Notes: generated by a model not told the origin, from the letters alone. A stretch of 64,000 nt of DNA from Sphingobacteriaceae bacterium (GCA_013824115.1 PNNG01000040.1:45106-109105); one strand, 5' to 3'; positions 35,074 through 43,631 are shown, counted from the stretch's first letter. A program made the numbers and translations.

Positions 35074-35105
35074 GCCCGGTCGTTGAGAAACGATCGGGCT
35101 TTTTG
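35074..35105 (+). terminator. Terminator after the second paralogue
   Basis: AGCCCGGTCGTT and AACGATCGGGCT arms (one G-U pair) around GAGA, followed by TTTTT. Confidence 0.88.
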
Positions 35106-35152
35106 CTACCAAGAATTTTCATCAACTAAGTTGAAAAGGCGTTTTTCGCTTT

Positions 35153-35166
35153 ACCAAATTTTGGTA
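35153..35166 (+). promoter_or_regulatory. Palindromic operator of parDE
   Basis: TACCAAATTTGGTA, a perfect 14-bp palindrome overlapping the -7 element TAATTTTG (35165-35172). This is the place where a ParD antitoxin would repress its own promoter. Confidence 0.65.
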
Positions 35167-35172
35167 ATTTTG
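35165..35172 (+). promoter_or_regulatory. -7 element of parDE
   Basis: TAATTTTG fits TAnnTTTG and lies 15 nt before the parD start codon. Confidence 0.55.
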
Positions 35173-35187
35173 AATAAAGATTTCCGT

Positions 35188-35433
35188 ATGAAAAACACAT
35201 CAGTCGCACTTGGCGCTTATTTCGATCATTTTGTGCAAGACCAATTGACCTCGGGCAGATACAAGAATGCGAGCGAGGTAATTCGTGCAGGATTACGCTT
35301 GTTGGAGTATGAAGAAGACAAAGTTAGAGCGCTGAGAACGGCCATTCAAGAAGGACTACAAAGCCAATCCGTTACTGACTTTGATTTTGATGACAATCTC
35401 CAAAAACTAAAAGCCCAGAAAAATGGCCGCTAG
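35188..35433 (+). CDS. parD: ParD-type antitoxin (ribbon-helix-helix)
   Basis: An 81-residue protein. Residues 1-45 form the ribbon-helix-helix DNA-binding part (VALGAYFDHFVQDQLTSGRY, then NASEVIRAGLRLLE, typical of ParD/CC2985 members). The C-terminal tail is acidic (DFDFDDNLQKL) and would wrap the toxin. The ATG at 35188 follows a -7 box and palindromic operator. It overlaps the toxin gene by 11 nt. Confidence 0.92.
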   Translation: MKNTSVALGAYFDHFVQDQLTSGRYKNASEVIRAGLRLLEYEEDKVRALRTAIQEGLQSQSVTDFDFDDNLQKLKAQKNGR

Positions 35434-35728
35434 AAAGGTCATTTTGAAACAAGCAGCCATTAATGACCTAAATGCCATTTGGAGTTACACTGTTGATGCA
35501 TGGTCTGAAAAGCAGGCCGACCAATATTACGCGGGTATCAAAGAGGCCTGTTTACAAATAGGAAATAATCCAAAAGCAGGTAAAAATTATGAACACATTG
35601 TCCCTGGACTACTTGCTTACAAATTCAAACGTCACCTCATCTTCTATAAAACGGTTTCTGAAAACAAGGTAGAGGTAATTAGGGTTCTACACGAGCAAAT
35701 GGATGTTGAGCAAAGACTCAAAGATTGA
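35423..35728 (+). CDS. parE: ParE-type toxin
   Basis: A 101-residue RelE/ParE superfamily protein: LKQAAINDLNAIWSYTVDAW at the N-terminus, the central NPKAGKNYEHIVPGLLAYKF and the C-terminal HLIFYKTVSENKVEVIRVLH strands. ParE members poison DNA gyrase. All expected segments are present, so the module looks intact. It is translationally coupled to parD. Confidence 0.93.
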   Translation: MAARKVILKQAAINDLNAIWSYTVDAWSEKQADQYYAGIKEACLQIGNNPKAGKNYEHIVPGLLAYKFKRHLIFYKTVSENKVEVIRVLHEQMDVEQRLKD

Positions 35729-35781
35729 CCGCATTCAAACCTCAAAAGCTATAGGATAGCGTATTTCTGGACCAGAACCCA

Positions 35782-38700
35782 TTACCTGATCAACCGCACC
35801 ACGCCCTTTTGCACCCGCTGCTCGCCGCTGGTGAAATCGGTATAATAAATCACAAAAGGATAAGCCCCATTGGGCAATTCAGCTCCATTTTTAGTGCCAT
35901 CCCAGGTGAAATCAATACCGTTGCCTTCGAAAACGGGTTGTCCCCATCGGTCGAAAATGGTGATACGCAGGCTGGTGATGCCCACCGTAACCACTTTAAA
36001 GCGGTCGTTGGTAAGGTCGCGGTTGGGCGTGAAGGCGTTGGGCACCAAGATTCGTGGCCTGGCCTGCACACAAATTACCCTACTGAACCGCGAGGCGCAA
36101 CCCGCTGCATTTTCAATCAACAGGCTAATTTCGAAACGACCCGTATCGGCATACAACTGACGGGGGTATTGTCCAGGCACATACGGTTCGGTGATGCCAT
36201 TCCCGAAATCCCACAGCCCCGTTATCCCACCACTGCTCAGGTCGATGAATACCAAATCGGCTTCCGCCAGATCGTAACACCCCCGCCGATTCGGATTGGG
36301 TGAAAAATTGGCAGACACTGCCGGAAAAGACACCAATACCAGCGTATCGAGCCGAAAACAACCCGTAAGCGTATCGGTAATGAGCACGCGGTAGCTGCCT
36401 TGTTTGGCTTGCAATTCATTCGATAGCAGAGGCGGGTTGGTAAGCCACTCTACCCGGTAAGGGCTACCGATCGCAAAGTTCACCTGGCCAGTTCCCGAAC
36501 TATCGAAACAATCTATCTCGGTTTGGCTAAGGGTGTAAATCACTTCGGGATGTACGTAAATGTATACCGAATCGCGTTGGGTATTGGAGCAACCATCGCT
36601 GGCTTCTACCACATACCAAGCCGAAGCAGTAGGACGCAATGACAAGCTGTCGGAAGTGCTACCACCAGGCTGCCAAACCAAAGCACGACTGGGCAAACCT
36701 CCATTGAGCTGTGCAATGAGCAGCAAAGGCTCCCCCGAACAAAGCGTATCGGCACTGGCAGAAAGCGTTAATCGTAAACTGTCGCGCACCACTACCCTAA
36801 AACTGTCGGTTCGCTCGCAGGGACCACTTCCCGCCCGGTAGTAAATCCAATGGCTACCCACCCCCGCCAATCGCGGCCTGAATTCATTGCCCAGCATGCC
36901 TTGGCCACTGAAAAGCCCTCCTACTGGCGTGGCAGTCACTGTAATGGCTGTATCTCTAAAACATACCACCGTATCGATGCCGCTGAAAGCAATCACCGGT
37001 AGCGGCGTTACGGTCACCAAAAGCGAATCGATGCAGCCGCCTTGCAAACGTTGGTAAATGCGGTGGGCACCCAAGCCAGCTACAGCCGGACTGAATACAC
37101 CAGCCAACGAGTCGGTGATTCCGGCGCCTGTCCACCTGCCACCCGCATAGCTCGATCGTAAGGAAAACGGTCCTGAGAGTATGCAGACTGTGGTATCGGC
37201 CTGCGCATTGGGTATGGGTTGCACTTCCACCACCAAGCTGTCGACACAGCCGTTGGCAGTGTAGTATAAGCGGTGAAAGCCAATGCCTGCGGTAACTGCA
37301 TTAAAAGTACCATTGCCAGCTGGATTTACGCCCGGGCCGCTCCAGGTTCCACCAGCAGGCGTGCGGCCGGTATTCGCCTGGCCCAGTCCCAAATTCCCAC
37401 TGGTGATGCACCTGCGGAGGGTATCGCCTACAATGTTGGTGCGCACCAAATTCACCACCAGCGAATCGATGCAACCATCCACATGATACATCAAGGTCAC
37501 ATTGCTGTTGCCTGTACCATTCACACCCGGATTAAATGTACCTGCCAACGAGTCGGTGATGCCCGTACCCGTCCAATAGCCCCCGGCCGGAACACCTGCA
37601 TTGAGGTTGAAGGGCGCTCTAAGCGGACAAGTAATGAATCCCGGTCCCGCTTCAATGGCCTTGATGTGCAAGCGCAGCGTATCGATGCAGCCGTTGAGGT
37701 TGTAGACCAAAATATGGTTGCCTGCAGTGGTCAATTGCGGATCGATGATGCCTAGCAAGGGATTCACCAGTGCCACCCCCGTCCAAGTGCCGCCCAAAGG
37801 CTGGAAAACCAGGGTATAAGGCGGGCTGCTTTGACAGATGGTATCGATTTTCCGCATGTCGATGGTATCGATGTTGATGATTTTGAGTCGGCTACAGCCA
37901 GCAAAGTTGTAGTACACCGAATCGACACCCGGTGTGGCTGGTGGGGTATACATACCTGCGGGGCTGATGTTGGTGCCCGACCAAGTTCCTCCGGGAGGCG
38001 AAAAGCCCGTCATGGCGAAAGGCGGTCCACCCGGACAACTGCCTTGCGTGGGGCCCGGGTCCACATCAACCACCTGAATCGTCAGCGAATCGGCACAGCC
38101 GTTTACCGAATAAAACACCCGGTGGGTACCAGCTCTGGCCGAATCGGGACGAAAAGTACCCGCAGCAGCTGCGGTGATGCCCCTTCCAAAAAACACCCCA
38201 CCGGCCGGACTCGCCCTTCCTGCCAAATTGAATGGACCCGACTGCAAACAAACCAGCGTATCGGCGCCAGCTTCTGGTGGCGTGGTTACCAAAATGGGTA
38301 TCTGAAGCGTATCGGGACCGTTGTTGTTGCCGTCGTTCACTATGACGGTGTAAGTGGTTAAGCCAGCTGGCGGGCACACCAAATGAGGACCTGCCGTGGG
38401 TGGTAAACCATTACTCCATTGATAGGTATAATTGCAATCGCCGCCTTGCCCCTGAGCCGAAATGAGGGTACACTCCCCAATACACAGCGAGTCGTCGAGC
38501 ACGGTGGTGCTGGCCGTGAGCGGGCAATCGTTGATAGAGAAATTGCTATTGAGCAGGAATGTGTAGAGTGAGTCGCACCGATCTAACAAATTCAAATTCC
38601 AGCTCAAGCCATAGGTGGCACATTGGTCAAAAGGCGTATTTACAGTTAGCCGCACCCGCCGGGTACTGTCGTTCACACAACTCAGGGCTTGGGCATTCAC

Positions 38701-39264
38701 AATGGTTCTGGCGGGGGTGCCAGTAAGCACAAAAGCCGATGCCATCACCGAATCACAATGTACAGTACTATCGAGGGTTATGTCGATCAAAGTGGTGAGG
38801 CAGCTGGCCCTCACCGAATCGATAGCCGGGGGAATAGGCGGAGGCACAATGCTGTACCAGTATGCATTCCAGCCAGTGCAGGTAACATTGGCATCGGAGC
38901 GAAAGTGGATGGTCATGGCCCCATTGGTTGCAACCAAAGGAGGAATTACAATGTTTGGCCCCGAAAAACTGCCTAGTAAGGCGCTGTTGGTATCGGGGCC
39001 ATTAAACACCCGCAATACGTCCAAAATTTGCTCGGTGCAAAAGCTCTGAAAAGTGAGAATGATTTGGGTAGCTTGGGGGTTGAGGATGACGAAAGTGAAG
39101 TTTTCGTTGTTGGCATAATTGCCTCCGGCCACGGTATTGGCACCCGAATCGTCGAAAAAAGCCCGACAATCGGTTACCGTGCGGTTCGACATCACATAAG
39201 TAGGCTGTGCCCATGCTTGCACACCTACCATCAACCAAACCACCAGCCACCAAAATTTACGCAT
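35782..39264 (-). CDS. T9SS-secreted protein with CUB domain, seven repeats and CHU_C sorting domain
   Basis: A 1160-residue protein: signal peptide (residues 1-19, cleavage at AWA-Q), a CUB domain (about 25-140; ENFTFVILNP, DVLRVFNGPD), an Ig-like part, then seven consecutive repeats of about 70 residues (about 330-850), each with a GGxWxGxGI-like core and a closing GCIDSLxV strand. A PKD-like region follows (about 975-1070), and a gliding-motility-associated CHU_C domain ends the protein (NAFTPNRDLTNDRFKVV, FDRWGQPVFEG, VRLIR). The CHU_C domain directs T9SS type B export. It is the last gene of the envelope operon starting at 43455, with TGATG overlap to the preceding lipoprotein gene. Probable surface adhesin or structural protein. 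Confidence 0.88.
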   Translation of the reverse strand: MRKFWWLVVWLMVGVQAWAQPTYVMSNRTVTDCRAFFDDSGANTVAGGNYANNENFTFVILNPQATQIILTFQSFCTEQILDVLRVFNGPDTNSALLGSFSGPNIVIPPLVATNGAMTIHFRSDANVTCTGWNAYWYSIVPPPIPPAIDSVRASCLTTLIDITLDSTVHCDSVMASAFVLTGTPARTIVNAQALSCVNDSTRRVRLTVNTPFDQCATYGLSWNLNLLDRCDSLYTFLLNSNFSINDCPLTASTTVLDDSLCIGECTLISAQGQGGDCNYTYQWSNGLPPTAGPHLVCPPAGLTTYTVIVNDGNNNGPDTLQIPILVTTPPEAGADTLVCLQSGPFNLAGRASPAGGVFFGRGITAAAAGTFRPDSARAGTHRVFYSVNGCADSLTIQVVDVDPGPTQGSCPGGPPFAMTGFSPPGGTWSGTNISPAGMYTPPATPGVDSVYYNFAGCSRLKIINIDTIDMRKIDTICQSSPPYTLVFQPLGGTWTGVALVNPLLGIIDPQLTTAGNHILVYNLNGCIDTLRLHIKAIEAGPGFITCPLRAPFNLNAGVPAGGYWTGTGITDSLAGTFNPGVNGTGNSNVTLMYHVDGCIDSLVVNLVRTNIVGDTLRRCITSGNLGLGQANTGRTPAGGTWSGPGVNPAGNGTFNAVTAGIGFHRLYYTANGCVDSLVVEVQPIPNAQADTTVCILSGPFSLRSSYAGGRWTGAGITDSLAGVFSPAVAGLGAHRIYQRLQGGCIDSLLVTVTPLPVIAFSGIDTVVCFRDTAITVTATPVGGLFSGQGMLGNEFRPRLAGVGSHWIYYRAGSGPCERTDSFRVVVRDSLRLTLSASADTLCSGEPLLLIAQLNGGLPSRALVWQPGGSTSDSLSLRPTASAWYVVEASDGCSNTQRDSVYIYVHPEVIYTLSQTEIDCFDSSGTGQVNFAIGSPYRVEWLTNPPLLSNELQAKQGSYRVLITDTLTGCFRLDTLVLVSFPAVSANFSPNPNRRGCYDLAEADLVFIDLSSGGITGLWDFGNGITEPYVPGQYPRQLYADTGRFEISLLIENAAGCASRFSRVICVQARPRILVPNAFTPNRDLTNDRFKVVTVGITSLRITIFDRWGQPVFEGNGIDFTWDGTKNGAELPNGAYPFVIYYTDFTSGEQRVQKGVVRLIR

Positions 39265-39722
39265 CAGTTGCGATTGATGATGATTTGAGGGGTCAAAACG
39301 GTATTACTCCATTGTCCCGACCGATCGCGCAGCCGGATGCTGTAATTGGTTACTTCAGTGGCTCCATTGCCAAACAAAAAAGTGCCATTGAGCCTGAAGC
39401 GAATGGTGCCACGGATGGGCACGTTGCTTGCTTCGGGGCTCAGCGGTGGCACGAAGTAAAAATCGGCAGCGGTTAATCGGTCGTCGCGCACTTCCAACAT
39501 CAAGCTGTCGGGATGGAGGCTTCCTTGGTCACCATCGCCATCTTCGTACTGCAAAACCACTTCGGTGCGGCCGCTGAATGCCTGAACCGTGGTAGGTGCC
39601 ACACTGTTGATGCGAATAACGGGTGCTTTGTCTAATATCCGAATGTTCGATTTTTTACAAGCCGCCAGCGCGATGCCTACCAGCAACACCAAGCCTAAAT
39701 ATTTAACGGATCTGCAGCGCAT
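39264..39722 (-). CDS. Small lipoprotein with cadherin-like strands
   Basis: A 152-residue protein with an SPII signal peptide (lipobox LAAC, cysteine about residue 22). The mature part (APVIRINSVAPTTVQAFSG, then LQYEDGDGDQGSLHPDSLML and YSIRLRDRSGQWSNTVL) looks like a single Ig/cadherin-type domain with an acidic DGDGD loop that may bind calcium. It overlaps the cytochrome-like gene by 20 nt and the T9SS gene by 1 nt, so it belongs to the operon. It may anchor the secreted protein at the outer membrane; this is inference. Confidence 0.75.
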   Translation of the reverse strand: MRCRSVKYLGLVLLVGIALAACKKSNIRILDKAPVIRINSVAPTTVQAFSGRTEVVLQYEDGDGDQGSLHPDSLMLEVRDDRLTAADFYFVPPLSPEASNVPIRGTIRFRLNGTFLFGNGATEVTNYSIRLRDRSGQWSNTVLTPQIIINRN

Positions 39723-40509
39723 AAGCTTCTTTCAAATGGTGGTCGGCAGGCAGCTGTAAGCCATTGTACAGCAGCTGATAGTTGCCTTTGCCAAGACCTC
39801 GTACATCAACCGCGTGGGTATACTTCACTGGTTCGCCAAAGACGTTGGTTCCCGTTTTTTCCGCTTCCAGCCGATAAGTAGGCAACTTAAAGCTGGCCTG
39901 GGAAGATGGCTGCACCAAAACCACATGCTGGGCAGCTTCACTTTGGAACGATAGCAGTAACTGCCTGCCCACCAGCTGCCAGCCTCCTATGCGTGGATTG
40001 CTGGGGCCATTCGTAGGTGGATTTCCAAACATATCGCGGGCACCGGCATTGATCCAAGCTACAATGGCCGCAATGTACTCGGTTTTGCGAGCAGGCCAGT
40101 CGCTGTTCGGATCAACCGAAAGTGGCATGATACCCGAAATGCCATCGATGTCGCGCACTACCCTTTCGTGCAATACCGAAGCATTGGCATTGCCTGGAAC
40201 CACCCTGAGCTGAAAGGCGCCAGCGGGATTGTTTTTGATGATGGGCTGGTTCACCATGGTGGCATACGAACTTTCTATAGTTCTGAAATCGGGCTCGAAA
40301 GTACCGTCGTGGCAGCCCGAATTGCTGCAGGTAGGCTTGAAAATGCGCTGATGCAAGCCGGCAAAATTATCAAGCGGCAGCAGTGTGTCGTTGTTATTGC
40401 TAACCGGTGGCTTGTTTTTGGGATCGTCGAACGGATTGGCGGGCGTTGTGCTTTTTTTGCACGCGGCCAAAAGCACCACAAACAAGCAGAGTAGGTAGAG
40501 CTGCTTCAT
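39703..40509 (-). CDS. Cytochrome c-like lipoprotein (CX4CH)
   Basis: A 268-residue protein with an SPII signal peptide (lipobox LAAC). A mono-heme-like domain spans about residues 45-165: IFKPTCSNSGCHDGTFEPDF has a CX4CH motif, one residue longer than the usual CXXCH by two, and GIMPLSVDP provides a methionine ligand. EYIAAIVAWINAGA is the C-terminal helix of planctomycete-type cytochrome c domains. The remaining 100 residues are beta-rich with no family assigned. It overlaps the DUF1501-like gene by ATGA. Electron transfer is likely only if heme is attached at the long motif. Confidence 0.75.
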   Translation of the reverse strand: MKQLYLLCLFVVLLAACKKSTTPANPFDDPKNKPPVSNNNDTLLPLDNFAGLHQRIFKPTCSNSGCHDGTFEPDFRTIESSYATMVNQPIIKNNPAGAFQLRVVPGNANASVLHERVVRDIDGISGIMPLSVDPNSDWPARKTEYIAAIVAWINAGARDMFGNPPTNGPSNPRIGGWQLVGRQLLLSFQSEAAQHVVLVQPSSQASFKLPTYRLEAEKTGTNVFGEPVKYTHAVDVRGLGKGNYQLLYNGLQLPADHHLKEAYALQIR

Positions 40510-41852
40510 ATCCGGTCGAACAAACTTTGTGAACCCCCAGCCAGCAATCCACTGGCTTGAACATCGGCTTTAAAGCCTAAAATTTCGGCAATGGTAAGCA
40601 CATTGTCGGTGAGTAAGCCGCGTGGATTGGTAGCCGAACCCACGCTCAAATTAGCAGGCACATTCGGACCCGCCATCAGGCTAAAAACACGCAAGGAGTT
40701 TTGGTCGCTGTGGTCGTAGGCATACCAATCGTTCTCGTCTTGAATGGGATTGGGTTGCAAATTCCGTCCATGTTCGGGCGAAATAAGAATGATGGTATTG
40801 TTGGCCATTTCGGGAATCTGTGTTTGGATGTAGTTCCACAAAAAGCCCACGGCATGATCGGCCCGGTGCAGCGACCTCAAATAACCCGTGAAATTCGAAT
40901 GGCAGCCATCCACCGCGTCCATATTCACCACGGTGAGTGCTGGCTTGAAGCGCTTCATCACCTCACAAGCATAGCCCACGTTGCGCAAATCGCCATTATC
41001 GGCAATGGGCGGCATCACTACCTGTCCGGCTGCTTGCCTTTGGTACAACTGCCTGATGAACTCCCTGATGTCTTGTTTTTCCTGCTCGCTATTGCCAATT
41101 TCGGGCAAAGCAATGCCTCCGTTGCTGTTGTAAGAGTTATTGAGGAAATACTTCATTTGCAGCATAGGTGCCAATTCCTCTTCGGGGTGATACACCTTGG
41201 CATTGCTCAAATGGGTGAAGCCCGAGGGCGAAAAGGTAACGTTGGGCGCCAAAAAATTAGCCCCGTACTGCATGCCATATTGGGGATGTTCGCTGTAGTT
41301 GAGCAGCGGAATGCTATTCCCAATGCGGTTACCAATAAACCACACCTTGCTGGCTGGGGTATTGGTATGTCGACGCAAATACTCGAAAACCGTTGGAAAA
41401 ACCGGCTTTTGCCTCAAACCCTGGGTTACGCCTGTATTGCCGGTGAGCAGCGTATTTAGACCCGAAAAATGCCCGGCCGTGGTGGCCCGCACTTCAGGAA
41501 AGAGTGTTCCTTGCGTTTGCAAGGTGTTGCTTAAAATTTGAGGGATGGGCGCACTGCCCCGTGGCTGTCCGGCTGGATCGGTGCCGTATACCTGCTTGAT
41601 CATGGGCTGGGCGCCATTGAGCATGTTCAGCATGATGTTGCCCTCCACCGGAAAATTCTGCGCATCGCTCACATAGCGCTGCAGTACCGATTCCTGCTGA
41701 CGCACTCCGCCTGCAAACATCACGTATACCACATGCTGCGCCAACTGACTGCCCGTAGCGGCAAACAACCTGCCCGTGGGCAATATATAGGGCAACACCA
41801 TGGCCCCTGCCGTGCTGATGCCTAGTTTTTTGAGGAAGGATCTTCTTTTCAT
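40506..41852 (-). CDS. DUF1501-like Tat-exported protein (alkaline-phosphatase fold)
   Basis: A 448-residue protein with a twin-arginine signal (MKRRSFLKKLGISTAGAMVL), so it is exported folded. The body resembles DUF1501/sulfatase superfamily proteins: VVYVMFAGGVRQQESVLQRY at the metal-site end, GHFSGLNTLLTGNTG, NMDAVDGCHSNFTGYLRSLH and ILISPEHGRNLQPNP with an acidic/histidine pair. Several expected metal ligands are visible (D, H, E/H), but full occupancy cannot be judged by eye. DUF1501 proteins are usually encoded with DUF1549/DUF1553 and cytochrome-type proteins in Planctomycetes; here a smaller set occurs. Substrate unknown. Confidence 0.8.
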   Translation of the reverse strand: MKRRSFLKKLGISTAGAMVLPYILPTGRLFAATGSQLAQHVVYVMFAGGVRQQESVLQRYVSDAQNFPVEGNIMLNMLNGAQPMIKQVYGTDPAGQPRGSAPIPQILSNTLQTQGTLFPEVRATTAGHFSGLNTLLTGNTGVTQGLRQKPVFPTVFEYLRRHTNTPASKVWFIGNRIGNSIPLLNYSEHPQYGMQYGANFLAPNVTFSPSGFTHLSNAKVYHPEEELAPMLQMKYFLNNSYNSNGGIALPEIGNSEQEKQDIREFIRQLYQRQAAGQVVMPPIADNGDLRNVGYACEVMKRFKPALTVVNMDAVDGCHSNFTGYLRSLHRADHAVGFLWNYIQTQIPEMANNTIILISPEHGRNLQPNPIQDENDWYAYDHSDQNSLRVFSLMAGPNVPANLSVGSATNPRGLLTDNVLTIAEILGFKADVQASGLLAGGSQSLFDRI

Positions 41853-41862
41853 GGTTGCGGGT

Positions 41863-42058
41863 TAAACACGGAGTTCACGGAGAGCACGGAGAGGAAGGCA
41901 AAGTGACATTTAAACACGGAGTTCACGGAGGACCCAGAGAAAGGAAGGGGGTGGTTAAAGAAGGAAGACCTGCACCGAGGCGCGTGAAAGGCTTCCGGCA
42001 AATAATCGACAGGTCGCCATGAATGCACCTCCGTGCCCTCTGTGCCCTCTGTGTTTTT
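41863..42058. repeat. Dispersed 9-mer repeat block inside the operon
   Basis: Tandem 9-nt units of the type ACGGAGTTC/ACGGAGAGC/ACGGAGAGG occur at about 41863-41893 and again at 41913-41943. The inverse form (CCTCCGTGC, CCTCTGTGC, CCTCTGTGT) lies at 42028-42056, so the block can fold into a long hairpin. Such CACAGAG-type repeats are common between genes in environmental bacteria and give spurious frames rich in T-E-G or S-V-N. It separates the DUF1501-like gene from the lipoprotein gene upstream. Confidence 0.8.
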
Positions 42059-42557
42059 AATAATACTGGTATTCATCACACAAAGCAAAACTCAAATAAA
42101 CCAACTCAGGCGTCACAAAGGTGTTTGTTTCAATAAAATTGCGAAACCAGGCTTTTTCAGCCTCTGTGGGTAGGCGAATCAAAAATCGACGGTAGGTAGC
42201 CGTAATAAAACCATCCACATCGGCACGCATTTCTTGCATGCTGGGGATGATTACATCCGACCGGTTCATAAAATTACTCACCACCATTTCAAAGGCCACC
42301 TGTTTGTCGCCAATCGACTCTATGAGGTTGCTTATCTCCACTTGCTGATTGGCAGAAAGCGCTCGTTGAAACAGGTTGGCATGCAAAATAGCGATGTACT
42401 GCTCAGTGGTTTTTTGCTTGTTTTTGCCATAATTCACGCCTTCTACCGGCACAGGGTCGACCTCATAAATGAGGTACTCATCGCGCCTGCAGCTCCCCAA
42501 GAGCACTACTGCCAGTAAGCACAAAACGACTGATTTAGCGGAAATTGGCATATTCAT
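42057..42557 (-). CDS. Lipoprotein with one DUF4214-like unit
   Basis: A 166-residue protein with an SPII signal peptide (lipobox LGSC, cysteine about residue 23). The C-terminal half has a helical repeat: AILHANLFQRALSANQQVE and TATYRRFLIRLPTEAEKAWF, closing with LSFALCDEYQYY, the same design (R-x-P-t-x-x-E ... DEY) as DUF4214 and the linker-like domains of DUF1549/DUF1592 proteins. It overlaps the upstream larger relative by 23 nt. The downstream gap to the DUF1501-like gene is 204 bp and filled by repeats. Function unknown. Confidence 0.75.
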   Translation of the reverse strand: MNMPISAKSVVLCLLAVVLLGSCRRDEYLIYEVDPVPVEGVNYGKNKQKTTEQYIAILHANLFQRALSANQQVEISNLIESIGDKQVAFEMVVSNFMNRSDVIIPSMQEMRADVDGFITATYRRFLIRLPTEAEKAWFRNFIETNTFVTPELVYLSFALCDEYQYY

Positions 42558-43455
42558 CGGTTTTGAGGATGTTTCTTAAGCTGAGATGAAAATCGCGGCC
42601 TTGGTTGAGCTGCTGCATGGCCTGGAATATTTCGGCGCTGCCCGGATCACGTGCCAACATGGTCTTGTAGGCCCAAATTACCAGTCCCTGCCAAAACTCA
42701 CGCTGACCAATAACGATGCGGATGTAATCGTCTTTGTGGTTGCCGGTTTGTCCAAACAAACTTGCAGGTTGAGAAGCGTCGACCATCACATAGGCCCGCT
42801 GAAACTCACTTTGGGTAGGAAAACGGAAATACAAATTATCGAAAGTGGCGTTGATGAAGTTGAACGAATTCATATTGATGAAATCGTACAACCCGTTATT
42901 CACCATCCATGCGCACATGCTGTCGAGATTCACCAAACCGTATCGGTAGTCCCACTGACTACGCAAAATATTTTGATACTTCCGCATCTCTGCTTGCTTT
43001 TGGCGCATGGCCGTGCTGTCGCCATTGAGTGAATCTACCAAAGCCAATTGCCCCAAAATACCTATTTCGCCATTGATATCGGCATCGCTTGCCCCTTCAA
43101 TCAAGCGTACTTTCATTTGTTCGTAAAGCCTTTTGAAATACACTGCAGCATACGACGAATCTCCGGCAACAGGCAGCGTATCGGTTTGTAAGCGCGTAAT
43201 AAGCGCTTCACGTGTGGCAATACTGAGGTTTCCGGCCCGTAGAAAGGCTACATGCTCCTCCATTTCACTGTCGATAGGTTCACGCCCTAACAAGTCGATG
43301 AACAAACGATTCACATAATTTTCTACCAAAACCGTAGGCACTCCATCGTACCAAGGCGCTTGGTTATTGGGCACGATGCGTTCGGTGGTTTTGCGGCAAG
43401 CACCGGCAACTACGGCAAGTAAAACAATGATAACCAAACCCCAAGGGTTGCGCAT
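42535..43455 (-). CDS. Lipoprotein with two DUF4214/DUF1549-like units
   Basis: A 306-residue protein with an SPII signal peptide (lipobox AGAC, cysteine about residue 20). The first unit is YVNRLFIDLLGREPIDSEME (about 47-80) with a following helix, and the second is WAYKTMLARDPGSAEIFQAM ending ILKTDEYANF near the C-terminus. Between them is a helical 150-residue part. It is the first gene of the six-gene envelope operon. These repeats are related to those in planctomycete PSD1-type proteins and in S-layer-associated DUF4214 proteins; the biochemical role is unknown. Confidence 0.75.
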   Translation of the reverse strand: MRNPWGLVIIVLLAVVAGACRKTTERIVPNNQAPWYDGVPTVLVENYVNRLFIDLLGREPIDSEMEEHVAFLRAGNLSIATREALITRLQTDTLPVAGDSSYAAVYFKRLYEQMKVRLIEGASDADINGEIGILGQLALVDSLNGDSTAMRQKQAEMRKYQNILRSQWDYRYGLVNLDSMCAWMVNNGLYDFINMNSFNFINATFDNLYFRFPTQSEFQRAYVMVDASQPASLFGQTGNHKDDYIRIVIGQREFWQGLVIWAYKTMLARDPGSAEIFQAMQQLNQGRDFHLSLRNILKTDEYANFR

Positions 43456-43619
43456 GGTAGTGAAATTGAAGCTTAAAGTTGTAAAAAAAAGGACAAACCA
43501 CCAACCGAATCAGCAATAAATTCAAGCTGTGATATCAATGGAAAATGAAATCCTTCTTGAAGTAGCCTAAAACCTTTTGTCGAACCATTGGCCCCACCTT
43601 GGCATCCCCATGAACACAT

Positions 43620-43631
43620 ATTTTTTTTTTT
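43620..43631 (+). other. Homopolymeric T tract between divergent genes
   Basis: Eleven to twelve consecutive T within the 235-bp divergent intergenic region (43456-43690). It lies upstream of the beta-barrel gene; no canonical promoter was found next to it. Confidence 0.5.

Noticed and set aside
41849..42088. 79-residue frame containing T-E-G-T-E-G-T-E and S-V-N-S-V-F
   Set aside because: This is a translation of the dispersed CACGGAG repeat, not a gene.
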